A stretch of 64,000 nucleotides of DNA from Bactericera cockerelli (Eukaryota; Arthropoda; Insecta; Hemiptera; Triozidae). The notes beneath the pieces were generated by a model. It saw nothing but the letters and a program-made list of their open reading frames with translations, did no database searches and was not told where the DNA came from. A program made the position numbers and the translations under genes. This document shows positions 32,370 to 43,689 of this stretch, piece after piece (the stretch's first letter is position 1; each line of letters opens with the position of its first letter). Location of the stretch: the NCBI GenBank assembly GCA_024516035.1, contig CM044957.1, forward strand, positions 4,127,017 to 4,191,016, given 5' to 3'.

Positions 32370-33330
32370 AAATACAGGTCGCGTACTCACAAAGGGCAAA
32401 TGTTTATAGGAATCTAAATCATATGAAAGTACATACTGTGATTGAATTTTCTCAGTTGCAAGATAATATGACTTCAGTAATTAGTAATTGCTTAATAAAT
32501 TAGACATCTTGGAGTCTACAGCAGTACAGTTGGACTAAAAGTACTCTAGTGTTTAAGTTCAATGCTGACGGTATAATTAATATTGATTGTATAAAAAAAA
32601 TCAACCCCATCAGAATATCTACGAATTTAAATCATTTCAAATGTTGGAAATAGCAATGAGTAAAAGAAATTTTTTTACAAATAAATATTTGTAGAAAAAA
32701 ATCTGTGATATGACCATGCAGTTGAACGTGATGTTAAACCCAAACTGAAAAAAAAAAAAAAAAAATATCAGAGAATTTTCCAAAACATTTTGCACAGGTT
32801 TTCTTCTGGTTTTATAATACCTCTAAACAATTGATCAGATTGAGCAAGTGTACGTGTGAAACCAGATTATCAGGTGAAGCCTGTACTAGTAGACCTCTAC
32901 TACCCAACCCGACCTGTTTCAACCTGCTACTACCACTATCACTGGTAGTCTACCCTGAATAACTTTTTCAATAAATATATATACAGGGTGAAAGAGTATT
33001 TAAAGTCTATCCTGAATGACGTTTTCAAGAAATATACAAGGTGGAAGAGAATTTAATAATTGGGAGGCTTTGTTGAAAGAGATTACATTACACTCTTCTT
33101 TAGTTAGGATTCATATTTTGTACCACTTTGTACCACCTTGGTACACTTCTTTTGTACTATGCAAAAGTGTACCTGAAGCAACGGATTTCCCTCGCTATTC
33201 AACGAGGGAATGCAACATCGATTTTGGGTACACTGCCTAGTGGGAAATCTTTGGAAGAGATATTTCTAATTGACTAGTGGTTGATTTATTTTATGAAATA
33301 CATTATCCTTGCTCATAAATAGCAATGAGT
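32370..33330. other. Intergenic AT-rich DNA with an S1 tail fragment
   Basis: An orphan S1 tail (GATATGACCATGCAGTTGAA, poly(A)) is at 32,700-32,765. A short duplication of TATACAGGGTG / TATACAAGGTGGAAGAG lies near 32,980-33,050. Nothing else recognised. Confidence 0.45.
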
Positions 33331-33837
33331 AAGTTATCATATCTGTGTTAATCACAATTGCGATATCAAAACTACTCAAACTTGCTTTACTAAATCTATG
33401 CTGAATCTGAAAATCCGAAATTTTGGATGAAAAAGAAAATATAAGGTCTTCAACTTCTAATATTTTGTTGAATCTAGAATATAGGATATTATACTAGCAT
33501 ATAAAACAAAAAAATGAAGATTGGTTAAGAAGCTTTGGAGATACAGTGATTAAGCATAGTTTTTGTAAAAAAATATTTTCTCTCTCTGATTTCCATTTTT
33601 TTCATATTTCTGGTCATTTCACAAACTCCTGAGAAACTTTGGTTTTGTGTCTCTTTTTGTCAGTCTGTTAAACAAATTCTTTGTAATGGGCAAATCTCAG
33701 AAACTACTGAACACATTTCAACAAAATTTTGTACACTAAAAGGAGTTTTTCTGTAGGTGGTCTCATTTTAAATTCATCAACTTTGTAATAGTGGTTCTGG
33801 GTGATAGAGACCATGCACCTGATTTCTAACTTTATAC

Positions 33838-34013
33838 TTTTATAATCAGGGGCGAAGATAATGGCTTCCTCTACCACTCAACTTGTAAATTTTTTTTTTT
33901 TGTAATAATTTTTTTTAGATAAATAGGCCAATTAATTTTTTTATTTATATGTAAAACAAGGTGTCATCATGAGTGGTAGAGGAAGCCATTATCTTCGCCC
34001 CTGATTATAAAAC
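33838..34013. mobile_element. Palindromic MITE with ~43-bp terminal inverted repeats
   Basis: TTTTATAATCAGGGGCGAAG.. to ..CTACCACTCA is exactly mirrored at the right end (TGAGTGGTAG.. to ..CTTCGCCCCTGATTATAAAA). The spacer is about 90 bp and AT-rich. CAGGGGCG ends resemble hAT elements. Confidence 0.75.
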
Positions 34014-34552
34014 AATTTTAAATATTAAATGAATTCTATTCAAATACTTTATACTTAAATGCTTATATCTTGTGAACGTTGTACCCGATTTTGATGAAAT
34101 TTTGTATTTACATTTGTAGGTATTATTATTATTTTTTTTTTTTTAATAACTAACGCACATCAGTATTTTTCATAGAATAATTTATAATTGAGCCTTGATA
34201 TTTAAGAAACTGCAAAAATTTGGACCAAAAAGTGCAAAAATAAGGTCTACGTCTTGCCAAAACAGAATTTTTTGTTAGATCTAGAATATAGGAAAAATGG
34301 TATACAACCATATTAAACAAATTTAAAGAGACTCGGTTAAGAACTTCTGGAGATAGAAGTGATTTGGTATAAAATCTCTAAATTGCCAAGTGCATAGAAT
34401 GTGAACCCATCAAGAGAACGTATTGTGTCCATGATTGGCAGTGTATTTTTTTAATTTAGGGAAAGCAAAATAATTTAACACTAGGACATAAGTTTTCTCT
34501 GATTAATAGCAGTAACCACCAAGTGATCTTCAAATTGACTAATTGCTAAATT

Positions 34553-34688
34553 TAAGGGTGGAATTAATAGACGTTTTTGTAATACCTCTGTGGCGCTAAG
34601 TCACGGATTGCGTACTGTGTAAGATAGGGAAAACCGACACTTACCAACGACTTAAGTTATTGATGTTGTCTATTAATTCCGCCCTAAA
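34553..34688. mobile_element. ~135-bp MITE, family M2
   Basis: Ends GGGTGGAATTAATAGACG and GTCTATTAATTCCGCCCT are inverted; the inside carries GTAATACCTCTGTGGCGCTA and GGGAAAACCGACAC. Two further copies lie inverted at 55,909-56,042 and 56,390-56,514. Confidence 0.75.
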
Positions 34689-34689
34689 T

Positions 34690-35980
34690 AGATGTAATCC
34701 ATAGTCACTACTATAGACTGATTAATTTGTAAACATGATGTGCCATTAGCCATTTGAATGCGTATAAAAGTGCTTGTCAAGTCAATGATTAAATCTGTCC
34801 ACTAGTACCTAACTATGCAATTGGGCTTCTGTATTAGCTTTAATTAAAGTTAATCAGCTAGCAAAATCTAACTATTTATCTGGCATGTACGTCGGTAGTT
34901 CATTCACTATCACCAAACCAACTTATCTCTATAGGTTAATATTAGAATTATTATTTAGATATCTAAAATGAGACTTACCAAGATATAAAAAATCAAAATG
35001 ATATGTATGGTTCACTGGTAATAATAAGGACTTGCAGTACTATTTCTAAAAAGAATCTAAAAAGAAACACTAGTCACTGATAACAAAAATGCAAACTTTC
35101 TTTAAAAAAATTCAAAAGTTATCAAAAAACGGGACTAGTTTGGATCGCCTTGAATTCGGTGCCGAGCTTATCAGCTGACTGAATAGCTACGTGCGAGCAT
35201 GTATGTGAAGCGTGTCATGTTTATTTCTCCTACTTTCAAATATTGCAGGGTTGCCGGATTATACATTGTATAGGAGCTGAGTCCACACGCGTGGTGTCAT
35301 TTTTGAGAACTGGCCATTTTTTTGTAGGTACCCAGTTACCCACATACCATACCTACCTAGTCTTAACACTATGAGAAACCTTACCTATCCCAATTTTTAC
35401 TGATTTTGCTTTACTAACTTTTCAGAACACCAAGTTCTCGACCCACCGTCCTTAGGTTGCAAGTCCGCTGGCTAATGTCAACTACTTTTCAGAAATGTTT
35501 TACAAATAGGGTAGTTCCATTTAAGATTCCAAAGTTGACCCCCCTGGGGCCGCCCCTGTTAAGAAAATGAAAAATTAAACCCCCTGAAAAAGTTTCCCCC
35601 TCCATATAATGAGACACGTGTTTCAGGGTTTTCTCAAAATCGCTTCCATAGACGAGATATTTTGACTGGCTCCTTTTTTTTATACACCCTGTATAATCTA
35701 TGTGTACTATAATAATTCCGTGTCCGTGAGATAGGTACGAGTTTATTTGCTCTCATCAGCAGGTAATAGTTTTGATTATGCATCCCATCAAACAATCTTC
35801 TTTATTATAATCAGTATAAAGAGAAAAATGAACCCAATAAGATATCTTATGAGTGAGGATGACCGGACGCGACTAGTTCCAGCCCAAAACGATATACGGC
35901 AATGCCTCAGTGTGCTGAGAAGGTTTAGAAAAAAAAATACAGGGCCATGCCTCGGGTGGAGCCGAATATGTCTCGTGGTT
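34690..35980. other. Mostly single-copy-looking AT-rich DNA
   Basis: A TATA-like CGTATAAAAG is at 34,761-34,770 but no downstream frame supports a gene. A short frame at 35,747-35,995 has no recognised motif. Confidence 0.35.
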
Positions 35981-35997
35981 TATGGTATTTGCTAGAG

Positions 35998-36294
35998 CAG
36001 GGGTTCCTAAACTTCCACAAGCCTCGGACCACTTTTGAATTTCATAATTTTCCACGCACCACCACTTTTTGGACAAGTTTGGTGTCTGGAGGTAGGTACC
36101 TAACGTGTTCTTCGAAATACATAATAGTATTATAAGCGAAATTAAAATACGTGATGTTAAGCCAAATTAAAAAAAGGTAGGTTATAAGGTACTTTAAACA
36201 AAAGTTAGAGGATTTTTTTCTTTGTAAGGACATTTTGTTTTGTTGGGTTTTTTTTTTAGGGACCACCTCGCGGACCACAGTTTGGGAATTCCTG
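35998..36294. mobile_element. hAT-type MITE with 8-bp target-site duplication
   Basis: Ends CAGGGGTTCCTAAACTT and, reversed, CAGGAATTCCCAAACTG, the classic hAT terminal style. TGCTAGAG flanks it exactly at 35,990-35,997 and 36,295-36,302. 297 bp, no coding capacity. Confidence 0.88.
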
Positions 36295-36309
36295 TGCTAG
36301 AGGTAAGAG

Positions 36310-36735
36310 GTACCATAGTAATGAATAATACATGGACTCTATCAGTGTACCCGTGCCTTGTTCCAGAAACACTCTCCACACTCTCCACTCTCAAAATCCC
36401 CGAATCTCGGTTTCGACCGCAGTTGTTACTATTATGGTAAAAACCCAGTTGTAAAGCCAAACAAAGACCCACTGGAAAGAACAACAATATTAGAAAGAAA
36501 CATACTATTATTATTATCATCATCCTACAAGATATACTCGTACATAAAGATAAACAAGAAGACGAAATATATACAATAAACAATAATGATGATGTGTATT
36601 TTTTACAATAGGTACTTATATTAATTTATTAACAATGAAATTAAAAATCGAAAGAAAATTAATTTGGCACATATTGCCTTTTTTCTTCGGAAGGTATACA
36701 AATGTGCGTTAGTTATTTTTAAAATTCATAATAAT
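36310..36735. other. Intergenic DNA, nothing recognised
   Basis: Short overlapping frames on both strands without family motifs. Confidence 0.35.
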
Positions 36736-36916
36736 TACACCGAACTCAGTAGCTTGATCAATAAGGTGGCGAACTTGTCGTCTGGAGGACGGTGGTTCAA
36801 GTCCCAAGTTTAGCAAAGATTTAGTAAAGCAAGTTTGAGTAGTTGTGACTTTACGAAAGTGATTAACACAAATATGATAACTTTTTAACTAACTTTAACT
36901 AAAAAATTATAATAAT

Positions 36917-37172
36917 TAGTCAGCGTCGATTGCCACCCCTGAATACATCAGTTCTCATTCAGTCACTGAAGTTAAGCAACGTCCAGTGAGGCTAGAACTT
37001 GGATGGGTGACCATTCAATTCGAACCCTCGTGATGCTGGCTATTCCTGGCCCCCTCACAAGGTGGGTGAGGTTAATGTGAGTAGCTGGTTTGTGAGTTTC
37101 TCGCAAATGGAGGGTAAATCGCCCGTCGTGATATGACCATGCAGTTGAAAGCGACGTTAAACACAAATTAAA
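36917..37172 (+). mobile_element. S1 5S-headed SINE
   Basis: Head CAGCGTCGATTGCCACCCCTG.., GAAGTTAAGCAACGTCCAG, ACTTGGATGGGTGACCATTC; core and tail as in the full-length copies, with more substitutions. Confidence 0.85.
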
Positions 37173-37174
37173 AA

Positions 37175-37593
37175 AAATACTATACATAAATGCACTTTCT
37201 GAAAACCTTAAAACTTATTAAATATGTGGGTAACAAGTTGCTTGTTCTTGAACAAAGTTAACACCATGAACTCTATGAAGCAAAAAAATTTCTTCTTAGG
37301 TTCACAATTTTTCATATTTATATGCAATTTTATAACATTTCGGTATAAATCTTGCACAGAATGTTTGTTAGGATACACAGTGGTTCGTTCATAAATTAAC
37401 TTAAAAAGTTATGGAAAAAAATCGGTGATATGTCGTTTTTTACAGCTACACTTTGAAATGAAGAAAAAGTAACAATGAATAAAAAATTGAAATAAAATTA
37501 GACATTCATCAATCAGATGAAAAAAAAAAAAAAAAAAAAAAAAAAAGAATGGACCAGAAACTAGTTTTTTTCTTTGATTATTTTTTATCAACC
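37175..37593. other. AT-rich DNA with a poly(A) run
   Basis: A run of about 27 As at 37,519-37,546. Nothing else recognised. Confidence 0.4.
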
Positions 37594-38060
37594 AACCTCA
37601 GTAGCTCGCGATAGATAAGGCGGTGGACTCATAACCCGGAGGTCGGTGGTTCGAGTCTGAAGTTCAGCAAAGATTTAGAAAAGTGAGTTAGAATATCAGT
37701 AATTGTGATCTCATAGGGGGTTCTTCACACCACGGCCGAGGAGTTTGATACCACATCGCGATTCAGACAAATACGAAAATCAAATTAATATTATCCTCTA
37801 AAGGCCCAAGCACTTTTTGTGTTTTGTAAGCTTAAACGCCCATGTCCAAAGTTTTGGACATATTGAGTTGTTGCAATAATGCTCTCCTAGGGTGTGGTAG
37901 GATCACTCTTTTGGAATACAAAATATTTTTTTCAGTGGATGAAACTGTTGCTCTTGAATATCAGCGGGATTTTTTTTTTTTGATATCAAAATATTTTTTT
38001 GGACCGATCAAATAATTCAAGAACAAGTCAAATTTAGAAAGGTACTTCTAAATTTCTTTC

Positions 38061-38066
38061 TTTATT
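38061..38066 (-). terminator. Candidate STK16 polyadenylation signal
   Basis: AATAAA on the minus strand (TTTATT on +), 227 bases past the STK16 stop codon. AATAAA is common in AT-rich DNA, so this is only the nearest plausible signal. Confidence 0.35.
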
Positions 38067-38074
38067 TAGAAAGA

Positions 38075-38147
38075 AATTTAGAAAATGTTGATTTACGAAC
38101 TTTGTCTGGACTGATGAAGTTCGTAAATCAACATTAATTTTCTAAAT
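38075..38147 (-). other. Long stem-loop downstream of STK16, probable 3' UTR
   Basis: GTTGATTTACGAACTT pairs with AAGTTCGTAAATCAAC, and after a 4-base bulge AATTTAGAAAAT pairs with ATTTTCTAAATT. Total stem about 28 bp with a 13-nt loop. Likely a small palindromic element. Confidence 0.6.
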
Positions 38148-38204
38148 TTTTATACAGAAATTTCCAAAGGTACATTATTATCATTGGTGGTGGTAGTGGT
38201 TAAC

Positions 38205-38292
38205 GCGCTAGTCTGGGTTCATCGCGCTGGGACAGCCTGGAGAGGAGCTGTCACCCATCCAGATACTGACCACGCCCGGCGTAGCTTTCACA
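38205..38292 (-). repeat. 5S-like fragment and duplicated C-terminal codons after the STK16 stop
   Basis: On the minus strand the text past the stop includes GGTCAGTATCTGGATGGGTG, a 5S C-box-like stretch, then CTCTCCAGGCTGTCCCAGCG, a near-copy of the codons for LSRLSQRDEP in exon 6. It is fused to an S4 head fragment at 38,190-38,217. Confidence 0.7.
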
Positions 38293-38421
38293 TCAGACAT
38301 TGGGTTCGTCACGCTGGGACAGCCTGGAGAGAAGGTCCTGCGCGTTATCACAGACACTATGGACGAAGGGCCGCTCACTGGGGGACACCTTCAGCATGAA
38401 GGATATCAGCTCATGCAGCTC
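38293..38421 (-). CDS. STK16: STK16 exon 6 with stop
   Basis: Acceptor ATCTTCCAG then ELHELISFMLKVSPSERPF, HSVCDNAQDLLSRLSQRDEP, NV and TGA at 38,295-38,293. Too short and without an ATG start, so easily missed by simple frame searches. Confidence 0.92.
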   Translation of the reverse strand, partial: ELHELISFMLKVSPSERPFVHSVCDNAQDLLSRLSQRDEPNV

Positions 38422-41400
38422 CTGGAAGATTCAAGTATTACAAGTGGTGGTCAAGTCGTTAACGCGCTAGTCTGGTAATCTAGGCACCTATTTTATCAGT
38501 ACCGTCTTTTAATTTTTAATTGTTTGTAAATTGTAACTAATTTTGTTCTGTTCTTTTTTTTTACCTCACATTGTTAACATACGTATTAGAAATACCTAAT
38601 TAAAATGTTAAAAATAAAATAAAAATAAAAGGTAGCATAGGGATCCGTTGATTTGAATCCCATCCAGTGCATGAATTTTCTCTCATTATTTGAGTTTGAA
38701 ACCACATAATAATACGACTCTGAGGGTTAGGTGCTAGAAAATGCTTTGAACATTGAACCTGGTGGTTACATTCAACTGAAGAGTGTTATTATTATAATTA
38801 TTACAGAACTACCTCTTACCTACTGAAAACTCATTTGAAAATTCCTCAAACCTCCCTCTACACAAAGAATACATATTTTTACTATTTAATTATTAAAAAT
38901 TACTTTTCTGGACTTTGTGAATCCAATTTTGTTTTTTTTTTTTCTTTCAATTTTAAGGTGGAATACAAGACGTTTGGAATCGGTGAGGTGGAAGAAAATG
39001 AAAATGCTGCGAGCATTTTACCTTCCTGGTGGTTTACCTTCCACTAAATAGTGTTATTATTATTTATTACTATCATTATGATCTTATTTTTTTTTTTAAG
39101 TTTAATTTAAACAATATCATTATAAAAATCTTTATGTAAAAGAAAACTTAGGAATATATGTTTAGACTGCTGGGATAATGGGACTTTTTAGTCCTAACTA
39201 AATTATTATTATCATTAATGTATTACCTGCGGGAAAGGCGAGGACTCGGGGAATGTGATATTGCCGCTGATGACTGCCAGAGCCACGGAGTCCCCTCTCT
39301 CGTAGACAGAGTCGAAGGGGGACTTGAAGTAGCACAGGGCGTACAGGAGACAGCCCAGGGACTGGAACACACACAGGTCTCTTATTAAATAGACGAAAAA
39401 AAAAAAAACCAACACAATACTTCAAATTATAAATATTTAAAATTATTGGAAGTAAAAATTAACGAGATAAATTAACGAACTAAACATATAACCCATTGAA
39501 ACACTATCAAATTTCCAAATCTCTCTTTCAACTGTCATACAACTCACTCTGAATGGTAAATATGAACGCAATAACCAAGTTCCCCACCTTTAGCACAAGA
39601 TCCCCACCTTCAGCACAAGATTTTTTATCTTTTGAAGGTGGGTATACCCTTATTATTTGTTGAAGATGTTTATTTGTGAAATATAAATACATGGAAACTT
39701 AAAAAAAAAAAACAGATTCTGTTGTATGATGGTTGAAACTCAAATTGAAGATTTGGAAAGTGTTTCTGAACCGTGCCAATGGTGACTAGCAAAGTGATTA
39801 CCCAGACATCCGTCCGCTGGTCCACAACACAATAGCTATCCACATGGAACAACTCCGGAGCTCTGTACGGCATGGAGCACCTCTCCGCAGCAACGTCCTG
39901 CAGGTTCTGAGCCTCCACACTGCCGCACACCTTCACCACAGCAGGGGCTACTGAGCCTGGGGAGAATGGAAACAAGTATTCACATTTGTGTTAATCACAA
40001 AGTCACAACTACTCGAAATCACTTCACTAAATCTTTGCTGAACTTGGGTTATTATGAAACTCTTTATTAGAAGAGTTTCATAATAATAATAATTATATTA
40101 CCATTGGATTAGAATAGCTTTTTCTTGTCAGTATAAGTACTCTACACTCTAACTTAAGTCTGAATTTTTTTCACTGGTCTACTCCTAGTTCCTACTCCTC
40201 AGAAACTGGCACTTGGTATTTACTCGTACAGCTGCTAGTAATACGAAAGGATAAAGATTCCACTTACCTAGGTCCATGATAACCGGGGTGTTGTCAAAGG
40301 CAAGCAGCACATTAGCTGTCTTCAGGTCTCTGTGTGCGTAAGCTATGGGTTTAGCATCATGGAATACTTTGACGGCCTCACATATCTTCAGGAAGAGCTT
40401 CAGTATATCCGTACTGGTCATGTAGTGCTTTCCGATGGCTCTTAGCTCCAGTTCCTGAGCTAGGGTTCCTTTCTGAAAAGTTATCCAAACAATAACCTTT
40501 ATACACAGCTTTCTTAGATTTTTTAACTTTGAAAATACCACACCATTTTAATGTTTATAATAATCAATGAGACTTGTACTTACCAAGAAATGCCAGTATT
40601 TGAAAAAGCTCATTTAAAAGCTCAACTCTAAAAAAAAACATGTCATTTGTAACCATGCAAAATTTCATTTTTAAATTTTGTCCTGTCATGTGCTGTGCTT
40701 GAAAATAATTTTATTGGATCTATTCTAGGTAGAACATAATTATATGTCTCACAGCCTGCCTTCCCGGAGAGGGTTAGGGTCTACCCGTTCACTCACAGGG
40801 TAGTATGGCAGCACCATGAGAACTTGACTAGTCGAGTTGAGGACAGGATCAGCACATCCTGTCAACGCATGATCCAACAATGGTAGAATGTTTGGGTGTG
40901 TGAAAGTCTTGTGGTTTTCTACTTCTCTCAAAGCCTGTGCTTGGTCTTCTCTTCCATGACAGATGATCTTCTTCAGAGCGTACTTCTTCTTGGTCCGAGA
41001 ATGTTCAATGAGACTGACAGTGCTAAATCCTCTGAAGGAAAAAAAAAGAAAGTACATAATATTAAGTAGGTAGTTTATAATATGAAGACATTATTTAAAT
41101 TTATTTAACATAAAAAAAAAAAAAAATAATATAGCAGGAGACATTCTTAGTCTATTTCTAGCTGATGTAATTTGTTTTGAATACTGCTCATGATCCTAAG
41201 GTTTTTGGGTTCAAATAGTGGACCTCATGTTGTCATTTGAGGCTGAACCAAGTCTGTGAGTTCTTAATGTGGATAGAGAGCTGATACGATTCTCAGGGGG
41301 TAAAAACACCATCTTAAATAACTCCTATCAGGGCATTTAAACCAAAATAGAATCATTGAACATGACAGATACTTGACATTGTATCTGTGCATTTGAATAA

Positions 41401-42484
41401 TCTTTCCTTCACCTGTAGAGATATATTTATGCCTATCTCAGAGACACATGATTATTATTTATTCAGTAAGATCAATGGAAGAAGGGATTGAATTTTTTTT
41501 TATGTTTTTTATTATATCGGTACATATTACATTTTTTTAAAAATCAACTAGTTAATTACATATTTTGAGCATAATCAAACATTGATATTATCCCTCAATC
41601 AAATCAACAGCTTGTATGATAGAGCACTGTGCAGTTTTAAAGTAGATAGAAAGATATGGATCTCACATCTCTTTGCACAAATTTTAATCAGGTAGGTACA
41701 TTACTAATCCCAACATACTTCTTACTGATAATACCTACAAGGAAATGCATGTACGAATTTCTTTGTGGTGAAGCACAAGGCCTCTTCACAATTTTTGTGG
41801 GTAGCGCAGCATTACTAAGAGCCTCCTTTACATTTCGAATTATTCTATTACATTAATTTCTTTTTACTCTGGTAATGCCGCCACTGGTCGTTACTCATAC
41901 AAGTAACTACTCATTTTTCCTCACAAGGTATGAGTGGACCCCGAACATCCAAGTACAGAGCAGAAAAAATCCTCCCCCGCTGGGAATCGAACCCAGGTCA
42001 CCATGTGTGTGCAATGCCTAGCGTGCTAACTCGCTCTGCCACAGTGACACCTACTAGGAAATGTATAAGATAGAATTGAGGCTTAATAATTTCACAGCAA
42101 AATTCAGATAATATTGTTCACAAGTCCATTCTTCATTAGCCTAAATACATTTATTCAAATCTTTACATAATGCCTGAATAAATTTAATGCAACTTATGTA
42201 ATTTAATAGAACAACTTAAGTTCTATTATTTGATGAATACAGGTGGATAATGGAATACCACCAGATGGCTTTGTAATTTTAGGTGACTTATCTTTATCTA
42301 TTTTGTTAATAAGTGTCAAATTTAGATTTACAGGATCCTTACATAACACCTGGTCATAACCAAGAACAACGGAGAGCTTTGGTAGATTATATATGCAGTA
42401 GACTTACCCTTCGCCAATTTTCTCCACAATATAGTACTTCTCCGATCCCACATAGACAGCCTCTTTAGAGCATAGACACCCCAT
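38293..42484 (-). CDS. STK16: Serine/threonine kinase STK16 (MPSK1/PKL12), complete, six exons
   Basis: Constitutively active Ser/Thr kinase of the NAK family that is acylated and acts at Golgi and plasma membranes in secretory traffic and TGF-beta-linked responses in vertebrates. Exons on the minus strand: 42,484-42,408; 41,031-40,797; 40,472-40,268; 39,956-39,802; 39,361-39,227; 38,421-38,293. All six join without a frame error into 311 residues (human protein 305). Visible motifs: IGEGGFS loop (23-29), YALKKI with Lys46, AYAHRDLKTANVLL with catalytic Asp153, MDLG with Asp171 in place of DFG (normal for this family), YRAPELF (203-209), RTDVWSLGC (220-228), C-terminal RPFVHSV. The N terminus MGCLCSK offers Gly2 for myristoylation and Cys3/Cys5 for palmitoylation. 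Confidence 0.96.
38448..38790 (+). mobile_element. S4 SINE split by an A-tailed insertion, STK16 intron 5
   Basis: S4 head at 38,448-38,483 and remainder from about 38,632 (GGTAGCATAGGGATCCGTTG). The 148-bp interruption ends AAATAAAATAAAAATAAAA, like a truncated retroelement 3' end. Confidence 0.75.
39227..39361 (-). CDS. STK16: STK16 exon 5
   Basis: SLGCLLYALCYFKSPFDSV and ERGDSVALAVISGNI, helix F to G of the C-lobe. Acceptor GTTCCAG; donor CAG/GTAATA. Confidence 0.94.
39802..39956 (-). CDS. STK16: STK16 exon 4
   Basis: Activation segment and P+1 loop: SVAPAVVKVCGSVEAQ, then AAERCSMPYRAPELF and VVDQRTDVW. Acceptor CTCCCCAG; donor TGG/GTAATC. Confidence 0.94.
40268..40472 (-). CDS. STK16: STK16 exon 3
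   Basis: Starts KGTLAQELELRA, holds the catalytic loop AHRDLKTANVLL and ends at MDLG with donor CTAG/GTAAGT splitting the glycine codon. Confidence 0.95.
40797..41031 (-). CDS. STK16: STK16 exon 2
   Basis: Acceptor after a long T-tract, TTTCCTTCAG/A. Encodes the rest of the N-lobe: GFSTVSLIEHS, KKYALKKI, the alpha-C region ALREVENHKTF and hinge VLMVLPYYP. Donor CCT/GTGAGT, phase 0. Confidence 0.95.
41790..42052 (-). mobile_element. S7 tRNA-headed SINE in STK16 intron 1
   Basis: Minus copy: GGGAATCGAACCCAGGTCAC and GCTAACTCGCTCTGCCACAG head; body CTCACAAGGTATGAGTGGAC and GTGGGTAGCGCAGCATTAC. Confidence 0.75.
42408..42484 (-). CDS. STK16: STK16 exon 1 (coding part)
   Basis: I chose ATG at 42,484-42,482 because it yields MGCLCSKEA, an acylation signal like that of the human protein. 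Two in-frame upstream ATGs (42,517 and 42,508) would add MNAMGLNLILQ and bury the glycine. Ends EKIGEG with donor AAGG/GTAAGT at 42,407. Confidence 0.88.
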
Positions 42485-42993
42485 TTGCAAGATCAAATTG
42501 AGCCCCATCGCATTCATGCTGACAGCTGGAAACCACTACTATCTACAGGTCATTTTGACCAACTGAGAAATAGACAAGAAATGAGCACCAGAATGATGTT
42601 CAGTCAGCGAAAAAAATAAAAGAATTCAAAAAACTTTCAACAAAGGTACCACATTCTTGATTACTTTAATATTTCGCAATTCAGAAACACCTTTGCCCAT
42701 TTTGTATTAACAGGTAATTTGCAAAATATGTAAATTAAATTTGCTCATTTGCTGATAAAAGATCAAAACACTTCAATCCATAATCACTAAAATGTAAACA
42801 AAAATCAGCTGATATCACTCATTGCCCATTAGTGTTGACAAATTTACGTTAGAGTGCGCTGTATGTATCGTTTGATGGCCACATTGGAATTGCCGAGGTA
42901 TGGCCAAGGTTTTTCCGGAAAAATCGCAAAACCCAAATGGACCAAATAAATGCTGATGGATAGATTTAAGCCAAGATGCAAATGAGTGCATTT

Positions 42994-43237
42994 TAGCCAG
43001 CGTCGATGGCACGTTGAATGCAGTACTGCACCGGTTCTCGTATTATCACCGGTGTTAATTAACGTCCAGCGTGATGAAGACTTCGCGATGCTGGAATTCC
43101 GGCTCAACCCAGGCTGGGTGAGGTTAATGTGAGTAGAGGGTTTGTGAGTTTCCTGCTAATGGAGGGTAACATCACCGTCGTGATAATATATGACCATGCA
43201 GTTGAAAGCGACGTTAAACCCAAGAAAAAAAAAAAAA
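42994..43237 (+). mobile_element. S1 5S-headed SINE upstream of STK16
   Basis: CCAGCGTCGATGGCACGTTG head lacking the C-box, core TCAACCCAGGCTGGGTGAGG, tail GATATATGACC-like text, CAGTTGAAAGCGACGTTAAA and poly(A). About 0.5 kb upstream of the kinase. Confidence 0.8.
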
Positions 43238-43382
43238 AATGAGCGCAACGTTTTCCTCTCGATATTTTAATTTGAAGTGTTGCAGAGCTTTCCAAGGTAG
43301 TTTTTTAGCGGTGAGATTCAATTCTAGAGTGGAGCCTGAAACATTTAGACAAAGTGAAGCAACTAGCAGGAAATCCCGTCCT

Positions 43383-43546
43383 ACACTCCTAGGACGAGGC
43401 TACGATAGGAGCGGCAAGCGGTGACCGACAAGCGGCAAGCGATTTTTTTTATCGTAGCGACCTACTAAGCATTTCCAAATTCTCATTTTGCCGCTCGCCG
43501 CTTACCGCTCACCGCTTGACGCTCCTATCGTAGCTTCGGCCCTACA
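43383..43546. mobile_element. Palindromic TA-flanked MITE
   Basis: GAGGCTACGATAGGAGCGGC at left and GACGCTCCTATCGTAGCTTC at right, flanked by TA. Inner arms also repeat GCGGCAAGCGGT / ACCGCTCACCGCTTG. GC-rich compared with its surroundings. Confidence 0.75.
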
Positions 43547-43689
43547 GTGGGTACTGGGTAAGAGTGGTAGGACCAGGCACGGCCGGTGCTAGGAAGCTGC
43601 GGAACTGATGCATCACCCCCAGACACAAAAGAAAAAGAGAGGATTTTCTCAAAGCCTAGCTCGTTAACAATGAAAATTATCACTCGTCT

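Noticed and set aside
34761..34800. TATA box (CGTATAAAAG) and possible initiator
   Set aside because: No downstream coding exon or splice donor; TATA-like strings are frequent in this AT-rich DNA.
3383..43237. 5S rRNA genes
   Set aside because: The 5S-like parts are always followed by the SINE core and A-rich tail and carry diagnostic changes; none is a free-standing 5S gene.
43239..43424. 61-codon + frame MSATFSSRYFNLKCCRAFQG, possible mitochondrial-targeted first exon
   Set aside because: The ATG abuts a SINE poly(A) and the frame runs into a palindromic MITE; a donor-like AAGGTAG exists but no partner exon was found.
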